A program made the position numbers and the translations under genes. A stretch of DNA of 38,842 nt from PKWO01 sp036561005 (lineage in GTDB: Bacteria; Pseudomonadota; Gammaproteobacteria; Burkholderiales; Burkholderiaceae_D), in the NCBI GenBank assembly GCA_036561005.1, contig DATBQE010000211.1, forward strand, positions 1 through 38,842. The letters are read 5' to 3'. This document shows, piece after piece, positions 17,632 through 25,692 of this stretch. Within the stretch, counting starts at the first letter, position 1. Each line of letters opens with the position of its first letter. The notes under the pieces were generated by a model. That model was not told the origin of the DNA. It was given only the letters and a program-made list of their open reading frames with translations, and ran no database searches.

Positions 17632-17639
17632 TTTTTTTC

Positions 17640-17669
17640 TTGGCAACTTCTGCAAAAATGCATTACATT
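17640..17669 (+). promoter_or_regulatory. Candidate sigma-70 promoter for hfq
   Basis: TTGGCA (17640-17645) and TACATT (17664-17669) are separated by 18 bp in the 119-bp gap between der and hfq. The predicted leader before the hfq ATG would be about 75 nt. It is based on consensus matching only. Confidence 0.4.
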
Positions 17670-17750
17670 CGACTAAGATCACAGTGAAGCACTTGAAATT
17701 TGCACAAGTTGCCTCCAACTCCTCGAAACAAAACCACAATTGGAGCTTCC

Positions 17751-17987
17751 ATGAGTAATAAAGGGCAATTGTTACAAGACCCCTTCTTGAACGCCTTGAG
17801 AAAAGAACATGTCCCCGTATCGATCTATTTGGTCAACGGCATCAAATTGCAGGGACATATCGAATCGTTCGATCAATACGTAGTGTTGCTGCGCAATACT
17901 GTCACCCAAATGGTGTACAAACATGCGATTTCCACGGTTGTACCCGCCCGCGCGGTCAACCTGAACATTGAGGCTGACGCTGAATAA
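17751..17987 (+). CDS. hfq: RNA chaperone Hfq
   Basis: Hfq is the hexameric Sm-like protein that pairs small RNAs with mRNAs. The 78-residue product carries the Sm1 motif (LLQDPFLNALRKEHVPVSI and VNGIKLQGHIESFDQYVVLL) and the Sm2 motif YKHAIST. There is almost no C-terminal tail beyond the core (NIEADAE), as usual in betaproteobacteria. The ATG at 17751 has TTGGAG 7 nt upstream; an earlier in-frame start lies before this site and is not credible. Downstream are hflX and hflKC, the conserved hfq-hflX-hflK-hflC order. Confidence 0.97.
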   Translation: MSNKGQLLQDPFLNALRKEHVPVSIYLVNGIKLQGHIESFDQYVVLLRNTVTQMVYKHAISTVVPARAVNLNIEADAE

Positions 17988-18004
17988 AAGCTTGATCCGC
18001 ACGT

Positions 18005-18031
18005 CGGCAGGACTCCATAACATGCCTGCCG
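18005..18031 (+). other. Hairpin between hfq and hflX
   Basis: CGGCAGG (18005-18011) pairs with CCTGCCG (18025-18031) across a 13-nt loop, 18 nt after the hfq stop. No T run follows, so it may be an RNA-processing or attenuation structure rather than a terminator. Confidence 0.3.
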
Positions 18032-18164
18032 GCAGCACAGTTGTGCAGGGACCACCTTTATCACGATTTGGCGCTACCGTCTGCCATTGCCAACATTGCC
18101 GAGAGCAATTCTTGACCCGTTCGCATCGATCTGCTGACATCACCATTTTCACTTGGAGGCATTG

Positions 18165-19307
18165 ATGCGCGCTGCCCTGGTAGGTGTGGATTTCGGCAAA
18201 GGCGATTTCGACGCCGGCATTGAGGAACTCTCGTTGCTGGTTAAATCGGCTGGCGCTGTTCCGATTGTTACCATCCTCGCCAAGCGCTCCAGTCCGGACG
18301 CCGCGCTCTTTGTCGGCTCCGGAAAGGCAGAAGAAATTGCCCACGCCGTGGAGGACAATCAAATCGAGCTGGTTATTTTTAACCACGCACTATCGCCTGC
18401 GCAGCAGCGCAACCTAGAACGCGAATTAAAGACCCGTGTGGTCGACCGGACCAGCCTCATTCTCGACATTTTCGCCCAACGGGCGCAGAGCCATGAAGGC
18501 AAGGTGCAGGTTGAACTTGCACAATTGCAACATCTCGCGACCAGGTTGATACGTGGATGGACTCACCTTGAACGGCAAAAAGGCGGTATCGGATTACGCG
18601 GCCCCGGCGAAACGCAGCTCGAGACCGACCGCCGGCTGTTGGGCGACCGGGTCAAGGCATTGCGGGCAAGGCTGGATAAGCTGCAAAAGCAACGCCAGAC
18701 CCAGAGGCGTGCGCGCGGAAGAAATAATACCTTTTCAGTATCCCTGGTCGGCTATACCAACGCCGGCAAGTCGACCCTGTTCAATGCCATGGTCAAGGCG
18801 CGCGTCTATGCGGCCGACCAGTTGTTTGCCACGCTGGACACCACCTCGCGCCGAATTTATCTGGGTGATGCGGGTCAAGTCGTGATTTCCGACACCGTCG
18901 GATTCATCCGCGAACTGCCGCATCAACTGGTTGCCTCGTTTCGCGCAACGCTGGAAGAGACGATTCATGCCGATCTGTTGCTGCACGTAGTCGATGCCGC
19001 GAGTCCGGCGCGCATGGAACAGATCGAACAGGTCAATCTGGTATTGAAGGAGATCGGCGCCGATCATATTCCCCAGATACTCGTGTGGAACAAGATCGAC
19101 GCGGTCGGTCTGGAACCGGTTTTGGAGCGCGACGAATATGCTAAAATCCGTCGTGTTTTCATCAGTGCGCAATCCGGAGCGGGTTTGGATTTGCTGCGTC
19201 AGGCGATCACCGAGTTCGCAAAAGAAAAAAGTGCTGGCGGAGAAGTCGATATCCCCGTGGCTACTTTTGACGACAATGACCTATCCAGCTTGAACAACCT
19301 GACCTGA
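18165..19307 (+). CDS. hflX: GTPase HflX (ribosome-associated)
   Basis: HflX binds and splits stalled or heat-damaged ribosomes. In 380 residues I see the N-terminal HflX domain (GSGKAEEIAHAVEDNQIELVIF), the linker with RGPGETQLETDRR, the G1 motif GYTNAGKSTLFN near residue 197, the DTVGFIRELPHQLVASF switch and the NKID specificity motif. A GGAGG site lies 5 nt before the ATG at 18165; the frame-extending TTG at 18153 would overlap that site. It stands between hfq and hflK as expected. Confidence 0.96.
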   Translation: MRAALVGVDFGKGDFDAGIEELSLLVKSAGAVPIVTILAKRSSPDAALFVGSGKAEEIAHAVEDNQIELVIFNHALSPAQQRNLERELKTRVVDRTSLILDIFAQRAQSHEGKVQVELAQLQHLATRLIRGWTHLERQKGGIGLRGPGETQLETDRRLLGDRVKALRARLDKLQKQRQTQRRARGRNNTFSVSLVGYTNAGKSTLFNAMVKARVYAADQLFATLDTTSRRIYLGDAGQVVISDTVGFIRELPHQLVASFRATLEETIHADLLLHVVDAASPARMEQIEQVNLVLKEIGADHIPQILVWNKIDAVGLEPVLERDEYAKIRRVFISAQSGAGLDLLRQAITEFAKEKSAGGEVDIPVATFDDNDLSSLNNLT

Positions 19308-19423
19308 CAGATGCTTGTTTCCCAATTACGAAGCCGTTTCAAAATGACCATGGCGTTGTTACCTGTGGCGGCCTGCCGTCTCCTTGCCGTACAACCGTAC
19401 TGTGTTCGTCGAGGTGTCTGGTC

Positions 19424-20728
19424 ATGATCACTTTGCAACGAATTCTAAGAAAAATCGGACTGATGGCCTCATCCAACGAGTTACCTCCCGGGAGCGGTCA
19501 GCCCAAGAAAAATGACGGCAAGCGTCCCGGCGAAGGTCCGCCCGATCTCGACCAGATGTGGCGCGATTTTACCGCGCGCCTGGGCCGGATCTTCGGCGGC
19601 AAAGGTGGCCCGGGCGGCTTCAAGCCCGATTCGCGCGGTACCGGAATCGGTGCGGCCATCATTACCGTCGTATTGCTTCTGCTCTGGATATTGAGCGGGT
19701 ATTTCATTGTTCCTGAAGGCCAGACCGCCGTGGTGACAACCTTCGGCAAAATGGCACATACCGCCGGTGTCGGCATTAACTGGCGCTGGCCGTATCCGAT
19801 TCAGAATTCTGAACTGGTCAATATGTCCGAAGCAAAGATCGTGGAGATCGGCGCCGCCGTCTCCAAAAAGCCTACCCCAGATTCCCTCATGCTGACTGAA
19901 GACGCAAATATGGTTGGCGTCCAGATGACAGTGCAATACAAAGTGAAAGACGCGTTTGCCTGGCTGTTCAATAACAGCGAGAACGAAAGTTCAGTCAAAC
20001 AAGTCGGTGAAACGGCATTGCGTGCAGCGGTTGGTCAGGTCAAGATGGATGCCATATTATATGGTGGGCACGACAAGCTCGCCGCCGACATCCAGAACGC
20101 CATGCAGCAAATGCTGGACCGCTACAAATCCGGTGTCCAGGTTACCGGCGTCAGCATCCTTGCGACACAGCCCCCGGAACAGGTTCAGGCCGCGTTTGAC
20201 GATGTAGTCAAGGCAAGCCAGGAGCGCGAGCGCATGAAAAATGAAGGCTTAGCCTTTGCCGCCGAATCGCTGCCGAAAGCCACGAGCACGGCAGCCCGCC
20301 TGGCGCAGGAATCCGACGCCTATCGCACCAACGTGGTGGACCGTGCAGAAGGCGATGCTGCCCGTTTCAAGCAAGTGCTCACCGAGTATCAGAAAGCGCC
20401 GGCTGTGACGCGCGACCGCATGTATCTCGATACCATGCAGCAGATATTTACCAATACAACCAAGGTCATGGTTGATGCCAAGGCCGGCAGCAGTTTGATC
20501 TATCTGCCGATCGACAAATTGCTCGCTCAGTCGATCAATAATGAAAATGGCTCGAAAGGCACCGTGACGATTTCCAACCCGACTGCCGTGCCCAATGCGT
20601 CGTCGTCGCCGGCATCGAACGCTACGGCGCCTGAAGCGAATGCGCCCGCCGATGCCAGTCAAGCGGCAGAGGTCCAACGCACCCGCGACTCGCGCAGCCG
20701 CGACACGCGCGACAGGGAGGGGCGTTGA
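19424..20728 (+). CDS. hflK: FtsH protease modulator HflK (SPFH/band 7)
   Basis: HflK forms, with HflC, a large membrane complex around the FtsH protease and tunes degradation of membrane proteins. The product has a Gly/Pro-rich N-terminus containing an FGGKGGPGGF stretch, one membrane segment (IGAAIITVVLLLLWILSGYF), and a band-7 domain (PEGQTAVVTTFGKM onward), with a Ser/Ala- and Arg-rich C-terminal tail. The ATG at 19424 has a GAGGTG site 7 nt upstream. An ATG at 19463 (MASSNELPPG) is also possible and would remove 13 residues, giving a more usual N-terminus. The TGA overlaps the hflC ATG by one base. Confidence 0.93.
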   Translation: MITLQRILRKIGLMASSNELPPGSGQPKKNDGKRPGEGPPDLDQMWRDFTARLGRIFGGKGGPGGFKPDSRGTGIGAAIITVVLLLLWILSGYFIVPEGQTAVVTTFGKMAHTAGVGINWRWPYPIQNSELVNMSEAKIVEIGAAVSKKPTPDSLMLTEDANMVGVQMTVQYKVKDAFAWLFNNSENESSVKQVGETALRAAVGQVKMDAILYGGHDKLAADIQNAMQQMLDRYKSGVQVTGVSILATQPPEQVQAAFDDVVKASQERERMKNEGLAFAAESLPKATSTAARLAQESDAYRTNVVDRAEGDAARFKQVLTEYQKAPAVTRDRMYLDTMQQIFTNTTKVMVDAKAGSSLIYLPIDKLLAQSINNENGSKGTVTISNPTAVPNASSSPASNATAPEANAPADASQAAEVQRTRDSRSRDTRDREGR

Positions 20729-21621
20729 TGAATCGCGTACTGTCCATCCTGATCGGCGTTGCCGTCACGCTGTGGCTACTGAGCTATACGGTATTCATCG
20801 TCGACCAACGCAAATTTGCCATCGTTTCATCCTTTGGTGAAATGCGCCAGGTGATCGACGAGCCGGGCCTTCATTTCAAATTCCCGCCGTTCCAGAGCGT
20901 GGTCTTCGTCGAGAGGCGAATCATGCTGCTGGAAACACCGGAAGCCGATCGGTTTGCCACCGCTGAGAGCGGCGGCCAGAAGATGGAATTGCAGGTCAAC
21001 GCCATGGTAAAGTGGCAAATCGCCGACCCGAAGTTGAACTATGTTTCCGTCGGTCCTGATGAGGCGCGTACCCGCGAGCGCATTGCCCAATCCATCAAGG
21101 CGGCGCTGACAGAGGAGATTGCCAAGCATTCGGCGCATGACCTGGTTGCGGGCGAGCGCACGCATGTCGCCGACGCCGTGCGCCAGCGTGTGACCGGTGA
21201 GGCGAAACAGATCGGCGTGGAGATTGTCGACCTGCAAATCAAACGCGTCGACTATACCGATCAAGTCAACACCGCCGTGCTGGAACGAATGAAAGCCGAA
21301 CGTGCACGCGTGGCCGCCGATCTGCGCTCGCAGGGAAATGCCGAGTCGGAAAAGCTGCGCGCTGATGCCGAGCGCAAGAGCAAGATCTTGTTGGCCGAAG
21401 CGACGCGCGACGCCGAAATTGTGCGCGGTGAAGGCGACGCCAAGGCATCGCAGATCTACGCCCAGGCGTTCGGCCAGAATCCGGAATTTTACAAGTTCTA
21501 CCGCAGCCTTGAAGCCTACCGCGCGAGCTTCAAGAATCGCAGCGACGTGATGGTGGTCGATCCGAATTCCGAGTTCTTCAAATACATGAAGAACCCGGAG
21601 GCTCTGGGCGCGAAAAAATAA
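20728..21621 (+). CDS. hflC: FtsH protease modulator HflC (SPFH/band 7)
   Basis: The 297-residue partner of HflK has an N-terminal membrane segment (VLSILIGVAVTLWLLSYTVFI), the band-7 start VDQRKFAIVSSFGEMRQVI, a helical stretch of charged residues (MKAERARVAADLRSQGNAES) and the typical C-terminus FYRSLEAYRASF. Most of the mass is periplasmic. The start overlaps the hflK stop (TGATG), with GGGAGGGG upstream, so the two subunits are translated together. Confidence 0.95.
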   Translation: MNRVLSILIGVAVTLWLLSYTVFIVDQRKFAIVSSFGEMRQVIDEPGLHFKFPPFQSVVFVERRIMLLETPEADRFATAESGGQKMELQVNAMVKWQIADPKLNYVSVGPDEARTRERIAQSIKAALTEEIAKHSAHDLVAGERTHVADAVRQRVTGEAKQIGVEIVDLQIKRVDYTDQVNTAVLERMKAERARVAADLRSQGNAESEKLRADAERKSKILLAEATRDAEIVRGEGDAKASQIYAQAFGQNPEFYKFYRSLEAYRASFKNRSDVMVVDPNSEFFKYMKNPEALGAKK

Positions 21622-21652
21622 GGGTATCCCTAAAAATCGTAGCGAGCGGCCT

Positions 21653-21688
21653 GGCGTAGCCCGGCTTCATGTCGGGCGGAGAAGCGCC
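21653..21688 (+). repeat. REP-like palindrome after hflC
   Basis: An inner stem GCCCGG/TCGGGC (21659-21664 with 21672-21677, one G-T pair) with a 7-nt loop lies inside an outer GGCG/CGCC stem. The GTAGCCCGG look is reminiscent of bacterial repetitive extragenic palindromes. Only one copy is visible in this window. The gap from 21622 to 21833 holds no open frame of note. Confidence 0.35.
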
Positions 21689-21833
21689 GTCTTACGACTG
21701 CAGGGTTATCGTCTCAGGTCGCGCAGTAGATTTTTTGCAATACCCATGAGTCGGCGGGGTTTCTCCGTCATGAAATTGATATCGAACCAGCAGAGCAGGC
21801 ACCTGCCGCTCTGCGTTACTTTGCCTCGTTCCT

Positions 21834-22982
21834 ATGCCAAACTGGCTACTCCCTGAGAATATTGCCGACGTTCTCCCGTCGGAGGCGCGCAAGATCGAAG
21901 AATTGCGCCGCGTCATGCTCGACAATTTCCGCCTGTATGGCTACGAAATGGTCATGCCGCCGCTGCTTGAATACCTGGAGTCGCTGCTCACCGGGGCTGG
22001 GAAAGACACCGACCTGCGTACTTTCAAGCTGGTCGATCAATTATCGGGCCGTACCATGGGTGTGCGCGCCGACATGACCACGCAGGTGGCGCGCATCGAC
22101 GCCCACTTGCTCAATCGGTCGTCGGTGACCCGTTTGTGCTATGCCGGCAGCGTCTTGCATACGCGTCCCAGCGGCTTGCATGCCACGCGCGAGCCCTTGC
22201 AGATCGGCGCCGAAATCTATGGCCATGCCGGACTCGAAGCCGATGCCGAAATCCAGGAACTGGCGCTTGCCTCGCTTGCTCTGAGCGGCTTTGAGCAAGT
22301 GCGACTCGACATGAGCCACGTCGGCGTGTTGCGCGCCCTGATTGCAAGCGACGACAAGGCCACGCGCGACCAGGCGCTGCTGTATCCGCTCATGCGGGCC
22401 AAGGACGTGTCGGGCTTGCGCGAACTGACCGCAGCCTATGAACCCGGCCTGCGCTCGGCATTGCTGGCTTTCCCGAGCCTGTACGGCGACGTTACGGTCC
22501 TGCAGCGCGCACGTGAGATTTTGCCCGCCTTGCCCGGCATCGTCACTGCTCTCGATGAACTGGAAACCCTGGCTGGCCTGACCGGGGAAGCGCAGGTAAC
22601 CATCGATTTGGCCGACCTACGCGGCTACCAGTACGAAAGCGGGGCGATGTTCGCCATCTATGTTCCCGGTCTACCCAATGCCGTCGCGCGTGGCGGGCGG
22701 TATGATCACGTTGGCGAAGCCTTTGGCCGTGCCAGGCCGGCAACCGGCTTTTCCATGGATTTGCGCGAACTTGCGCGTCTGTTGCCAATTGCCGATAGAA
22801 AGCCGGCAATTCGCGCGCCCTGGGGCCGTGAAGCCGATTTGCGTGCGAAAATTGTGGAATTGCGCAAGTCGGGCGAAGTCGTCATTCAAAGCCTGCCGGG
22901 GCACGACAACGACCAGGAAGAATTCGATTGCGATCGCGTGCTGGTCAAGCAAAACGGCGTTTGGCAAATTACCAATGCCTAA
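21834..22982 (+). CDS. hisZ: ATP phosphoribosyltransferase regulatory subunit HisZ
   Basis: HisZ is a catalytically dead histidyl-tRNA synthetase paralogue that partners the short form of HisG in the first step of histidine synthesis. The 382 residues show the HisS-like fold (GVRADMTTQVARIDAH, RPSGLHATREPLQIGAE, ARGGRYDHVGEAFGRARPATGFSMDL), but the LVRGLDYY-type histidine-binding loop of true HisS is replaced by LRGYQYESG, and the anticodon-binding domain is missing. The position between hflC and purA is typical of betaproteobacteria. No clear Shine-Dalgarno sequence precedes the ATG. Confidence 0.93.
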   Translation: MPNWLLPENIADVLPSEARKIEELRRVMLDNFRLYGYEMVMPPLLEYLESLLTGAGKDTDLRTFKLVDQLSGRTMGVRADMTTQVARIDAHLLNRSSVTRLCYAGSVLHTRPSGLHATREPLQIGAEIYGHAGLEADAEIQELALASLALSGFEQVRLDMSHVGVLRALIASDDKATRDQALLYPLMRAKDVSGLRELTAAYEPGLRSALLAFPSLYGDVTVLQRAREILPALPGIVTALDELETLAGLTGEAQVTIDLADLRGYQYESGAMFAIYVPGLPNAVARGGRYDHVGEAFGRARPATGFSMDLRELARLLPIADRKPAIRAPWGREADLRAKIVELRKSGEVVIQSLPGHDNDQEEFDCDRVLVKQNGVWQITNA

Positions 22983-23064
22983 TGCCATGGTTCGCTGATC
23001 CACAGTAAAGTCGCTTGATGCGAAGGTTTTTGAGAAGAATTTAACTATCGATATAGGCAATAAA

Positions 23065-24378
23065 ATGTCACACACAAGCAATGCTAGAAATGTCGTCGTC
23101 ATTGGCACCCAATGGGGCGATGAAGGAAAAGGCAAGATCGTCGACTGGCTGACTGATCATTCGCAAGGCGTCGTGCGCTTCCAGGGCGGACACAATGCCG
23201 GTCACACGCTGGTGATTGACGGCAAGAAGACTGCATTGCAATTGATTCCTTCGGGCATCATGCGCGCCGGTGTTGCCTGCTACATCGGCAACGGCGTGGT
23301 GTTGTCCGTACCTGATCTGCTGCGCGAAATCGACAAGTTGCAAGCGGCCGGCGTTGAAGTGGCTTCGCGCCTCAAGGTTTCGGAAGCCTGCCCGATCATT
23401 TTGCCCTACCACGTTGCGCTGGACGCTGCGCGTGAAGCCGCGCGCGGCGAAGCCAAGATCGGCACTACCGGCAAAGGCATTGGTCCAGCCTACGAAGACA
23501 AGGTGGCACGTCGCGCCATTCGCGTGTCTGACCTGCTCTGCGAAGAGCGGTTTGCCGAAAAACTGCGTGAAAACCTCGATTTGCACAACTTCGTGTTGAC
23601 ACAATACCTGAAGGTCGGTGCGGTCGACTATCAAAAAACCTTCGACGACGCCATGGCCAACGTGCCGCGCCTGCGGCCGATGGTGGCCGACGTATCGAGT
23701 GCACTGTATGCGGCCTACAAGGGCGGCGCAAACCTGCTCTTTGAAGGTGCCCAAGGCAGCCTGCTTGACGTCGATCACGGCACCTATCCGTTTGTCACAT
23801 CGAGTAATTGCGTGGCGGGCAATGCAGCCGCAGGAACCGGTGTCGGCCCCAACATGCTGCATTACATCCTCGGGATCACCAAAGCTTATACGACGCGCGT
23901 CGGCTCGGGTCCGTTCCCGTCCGAATTGCCGACCGAAGACGGCGTCGGCAAGCACTTGTCTGCGGTCGGTCATGAGTTCGGCACCGTAACCGGCCGTGCA
24001 CGCCGCTGCGGCTGGTTCGACGCCGCACTGCTGCGCCGTTCGGTACAAATCAATGGCGTGTCCGGCATGTGTCTGACCAAGCTCGACGTACTGGACGGCC
24101 TGGAATCGCTCAAGCTCTGCACCGGCTACACCTTGAACGGCAAGCAGATCGATATCTTCCCGGTTGGGGCAGAAGATGCGGCCGGTTGCGTGCCGGTCTA
24201 TGAAACCATGCCGGGCTGGAAGGAATCGACCGTCGGCGCCAAGTCGCTCGCTGCCCTGCCTGCTGCGGCGCGCGCCTACGTCAAACGCATTGAAGAGCTG
24301 GTCGGCGTGCCGATCGACATGGTTTCCACCGGTCCGGACCGCGAAGAAACCATCGTCTTGCGTCACCCGTTCCTGTAA
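23065..24378 (+). CDS. purA: Adenylosuccinate synthetase
   Basis: PurA joins IMP and aspartate using GTP, the first committed step from IMP to AMP. In 437 residues I see the N-terminal GTP-binding loop (GDEGKGKIVDWL), the FQGGHNAGHTLV motif, the IMP-binding GTTGKGIGPAYEDK motif and EGAQGSLLDVDHGTYP. Length and motifs are standard. It is followed 19 nt later by a purine-type phosphoribosyltransferase gene, a common pair suggesting joint purine synthesis and salvage. Confidence 0.98.
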   Translation: MSHTSNARNVVVIGTQWGDEGKGKIVDWLTDHSQGVVRFQGGHNAGHTLVIDGKKTALQLIPSGIMRAGVACYIGNGVVLSVPDLLREIDKLQAAGVEVASRLKVSEACPIILPYHVALDAAREAARGEAKIGTTGKGIGPAYEDKVARRAIRVSDLLCEERFAEKLRENLDLHNFVLTQYLKVGAVDYQKTFDDAMANVPRLRPMVADVSSALYAAYKGGANLLFEGAQGSLLDVDHGTYPFVTSSNCVAGNAAAGTGVGPNMLHYILGITKAYTTRVGSGPFPSELPTEDGVGKHLSAVGHEFGTVTGRARRCGWFDAALLRRSVQINGVSGMCLTKLDVLDGLESLKLCTGYTLNGKQIDIFPVGAEDAAGCVPVYETMPGWKESTVGAKSLAALPAAARAYVKRIEELVGVPIDMVSTGPDREETIVLRHPFL

Positions 24379-24397
24379 ATCGAACAAGTTGGGAGGC

Positions 24398-24940
24398 ATG
24401 GTGCCTGAATCAGACGACAAGCATTTGTGGGTCTCGTGGGAGGCCTATCACCGCAGCATTGAAAAGCTGGCGTTGATGGTGCACGAATCGGGCTGGAAGT
24501 TCGATCAGGTGTTATGCCTGGCGCGCGGCGGCTTGCGCCCGGGCGACATATTCTCTCGTGTTTTCGACGTGCCGCTGGCGATCCTTTCGACCAGCTCATA
24601 TCGCGAGGACGCCGGCACCGTGCGTGGTTCGCTCGACATCGCCAAATTCATCACCATGACCAAGGGCAGCCTGGGCGGCAAGGTCTTGCTGGTAGACGAT
24701 CTGGTTGATTCGGGCGTTACCCTGGACAAAGTGCAAAAGCATTTGCGGGAACACTTCCTCGCCGTAACGGAAGTCAAATCGGCGGTAATCTGGTGCAAGG
24801 CATGCTCGTCCGTGCGCCCCGACTATTTTCTCGAATACCTGCCGACCAATCCCTGGATACATCAACCCTTCGAAGAGTACGACAGCCTGCGGCCGCACCA
24901 ATTGACGCGCTGGATGAAACGCGGGGAATCCGAGGAATAA
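24398..24940 (+). CDS. Purine-type phosphoribosyltransferase
   Basis: The 180-residue protein is a type I phosphoribosyltransferase: LCLARGGLRPGD forms the N-terminal loop, SSYRED the flexible loop, and VLLVDDLVDSGVTL is the PRPP-binding signature with its two adjacent aspartates. It resembles Gpt/Hpt-like enzymes that turn hypoxanthine, guanine or xanthine plus PRPP into nucleotides. Which base it prefers cannot be told. Location directly after purA supports a purine role. GGGAGG sits only 1 nt before the ATG at 24398 and 4 nt before a GTG at 24401, so the GTG may be the real start. An open frame further upstream within purA is a shadow. Confidence 0.87.
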   Translation: MVPESDDKHLWVSWEAYHRSIEKLALMVHESGWKFDQVLCLARGGLRPGDIFSRVFDVPLAILSTSSYREDAGTVRGSLDIAKFITMTKGSLGGKVLLVDDLVDSGVTLDKVQKHLREHFLAVTEVKSAVIWCKACSSVRPDYFLEYLPTNPWIHQPFEEYDSLRPHQLTRWMKRGESEE

Positions 24941-24978
24941 CGAAACCTGTGCGCAGGTTTGCGCAAACAGACATTACG

Positions 24979-25004
24979 AGATGCGACGCGCACGCGTCGC
25001 ATCT
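24979..25004. terminator. Perfect 12-bp hairpin between the phosphoribosyltransferase and the small minus-strand ORF
   Basis: AGATGCGACGCG and CGCGTCGCATCT form a perfect 12-bp stem around a 2-base centre. Its place between the convergent genes ending at 24940 (+) and 25017 (-) suggests a shared terminator, although only very short T runs follow on either strand. A second, smaller hairpin (AAACCTG/CAGGTTT, 24943-24960) comes right after the phosphoribosyltransferase stop. Confidence 0.5.
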
Positions 25005-25016
25005 TAATGACGACGA

Positions 25017-25157
25017 TCAACGGCGATGATGCAGCCGGTGCCGCATCGCCACCAGCTTTTCCACCGGATGTACATCGTGCACATCCATGAACAGTCCATA
25101 GATTACCAACGCCGCACAAACGACGATTTGAAGCAAGAGAATCGTAATGAATAGCAT
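25017..25157 (-). CDS. Small single-pass membrane protein, 46 aa, unknown function
   Basis: I read a 46-codon ORF on the minus strand starting MLFITILLLQIVVCAALVIY. Residues 2-23 form one strongly hydrophobic segment. The rest is a short soluble tail rich in histidine (His27, 30, 40, 43, 44) and arginine (ends RLHHRR). I do not recognise the family. Supporting it as a gene are a promoter-like pair upstream (25208-25235), a 5' hairpin, a sensible TM-plus-basic-tail composition and a strong hairpin just after the stop. Against it is the lack of a good ribosome binding site: GAGGGAG lies about 25 nt before the ATG. By the positive-inside rule the basic tail would face the cytoplasm. Confidence 0.5.
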   Translation of the reverse strand: MLFITILLLQIVVCAALVIYGLFMDVHDVHPVEKLVAMRHRLHHRR

Positions 25158-25188
25158 GGCTGACAAGCCGGTTTTGGTCGGCTCCCTC

Positions 25189-25203
25189 GTGTCGAAACGA
25201 CAC
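25189..25203. other. Short perfect hairpin near the predicted transcription start of the small membrane protein
   Basis: GTGTCG aaa CGACAC is a 6+6 perfect inverted repeat with a 3-nt loop. On the minus strand it would lie at the very 5' end of the small gene's mRNA, where it could protect the transcript or act as an operator. Confidence 0.35.
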
Positions 25204-25207
25204 TTTC

Positions 25208-25235
25208 AGTGTAGCAGGGGATTGACGGATTGCAA
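25208..25235 (-). promoter_or_regulatory. Candidate sigma-70 promoter for the 46-aa membrane protein
   Basis: On the minus strand TTGCAA (25235-25230) and TACACT (25213-25208) are separated by 16 bp, each matching four of six consensus positions. The predicted start is near 25200, giving a leader of about 45 nt. Confidence 0.4.
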
Positions 25236-25342
25236 CCGTCGCACATGACGTGCACGAGCATGTTTGCGGGAAGACTTGCGCACGCTCGGGGGAAATGCTG
25301 AAGGGAGTGTTGAAGCTTGCGAACTTGCACCAAAAATTTAGC

Positions 25343-25427
25343 TGGTGCCCACGGAGGGACTCGAACCCCCACACCTTGCGGCACATGGACCTGAACCATG
25401 CGCGTCTACCAATTCCGCCACGTGGGC
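25343..25427 (-). tRNA. tRNA-Leu (anticodon CAG)
   Basis: The minus strand folds as a class II tRNA of 85 nt with encoded CCA. The acceptor stem is GCCCACG/CGTGGGC, the D arm contains GGAATTGGTAGACGCG, and the anticodon stem CATGG/CCATG encloses the loop TTCAGGT with CAG in the middle. A long variable arm (TGCCGCAAGGTG) is typical of leucine tRNAs, and the T arm contains GGTTCGAGTCC. It reads CUG codons, the main leucine codon in this GC-rich genome. A strong promoter lies directly upstream. Confidence 0.95.
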
Positions 25428-25484
25428 ACTGCTGATCTTGCTATGTTGCTGCTTTTTTTCGCTAGTAGTTCGCGAAAGAACGAG

Positions 25485-25512
25485 ATTATAGCGTAAAAAC
25501 AAATAAAGTCAA
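25485..25512 (-). promoter_or_regulatory. Strong sigma-70 promoter of tRNA-Leu
   Basis: On the minus strand TTGACT (25512-25507) and a perfect TATAAT (25490-25485) are separated by 16 bp. The tRNA 5' end is 57 nt downstream of the -10 box. Confidence 0.75.
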
Positions 25513-25692
25513 ATTATCGACTGCATATTTCGGGATTAGGTAAAATGGTTTCGCATCCGGTACACTATCGGGGCGCGGTACAAGGACTCAGCACGTCCCA
25601 GCGGCAAACCATCATGCCAACCGGCCAAATGCCCGCCTGAATGCCCGCGTTTTTTACCAATACCAATATCAATATTAATAACAAAGAATCAT

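Noticed and set aside
24164..24397. N-terminal extension of the phosphoribosyltransferase into purA
   Set aside because: The extra residues are a frame-shifted reading of purA; the family start and a Shine-Dalgarno sequence lie at 24391-24403.
23068..24420. 450-codon open frame on the minus strand opposite purA
   Set aside because: Same reason: purA on the plus strand is complete and canonical, and the antisense product has no recognisable fold or ribosome binding site.
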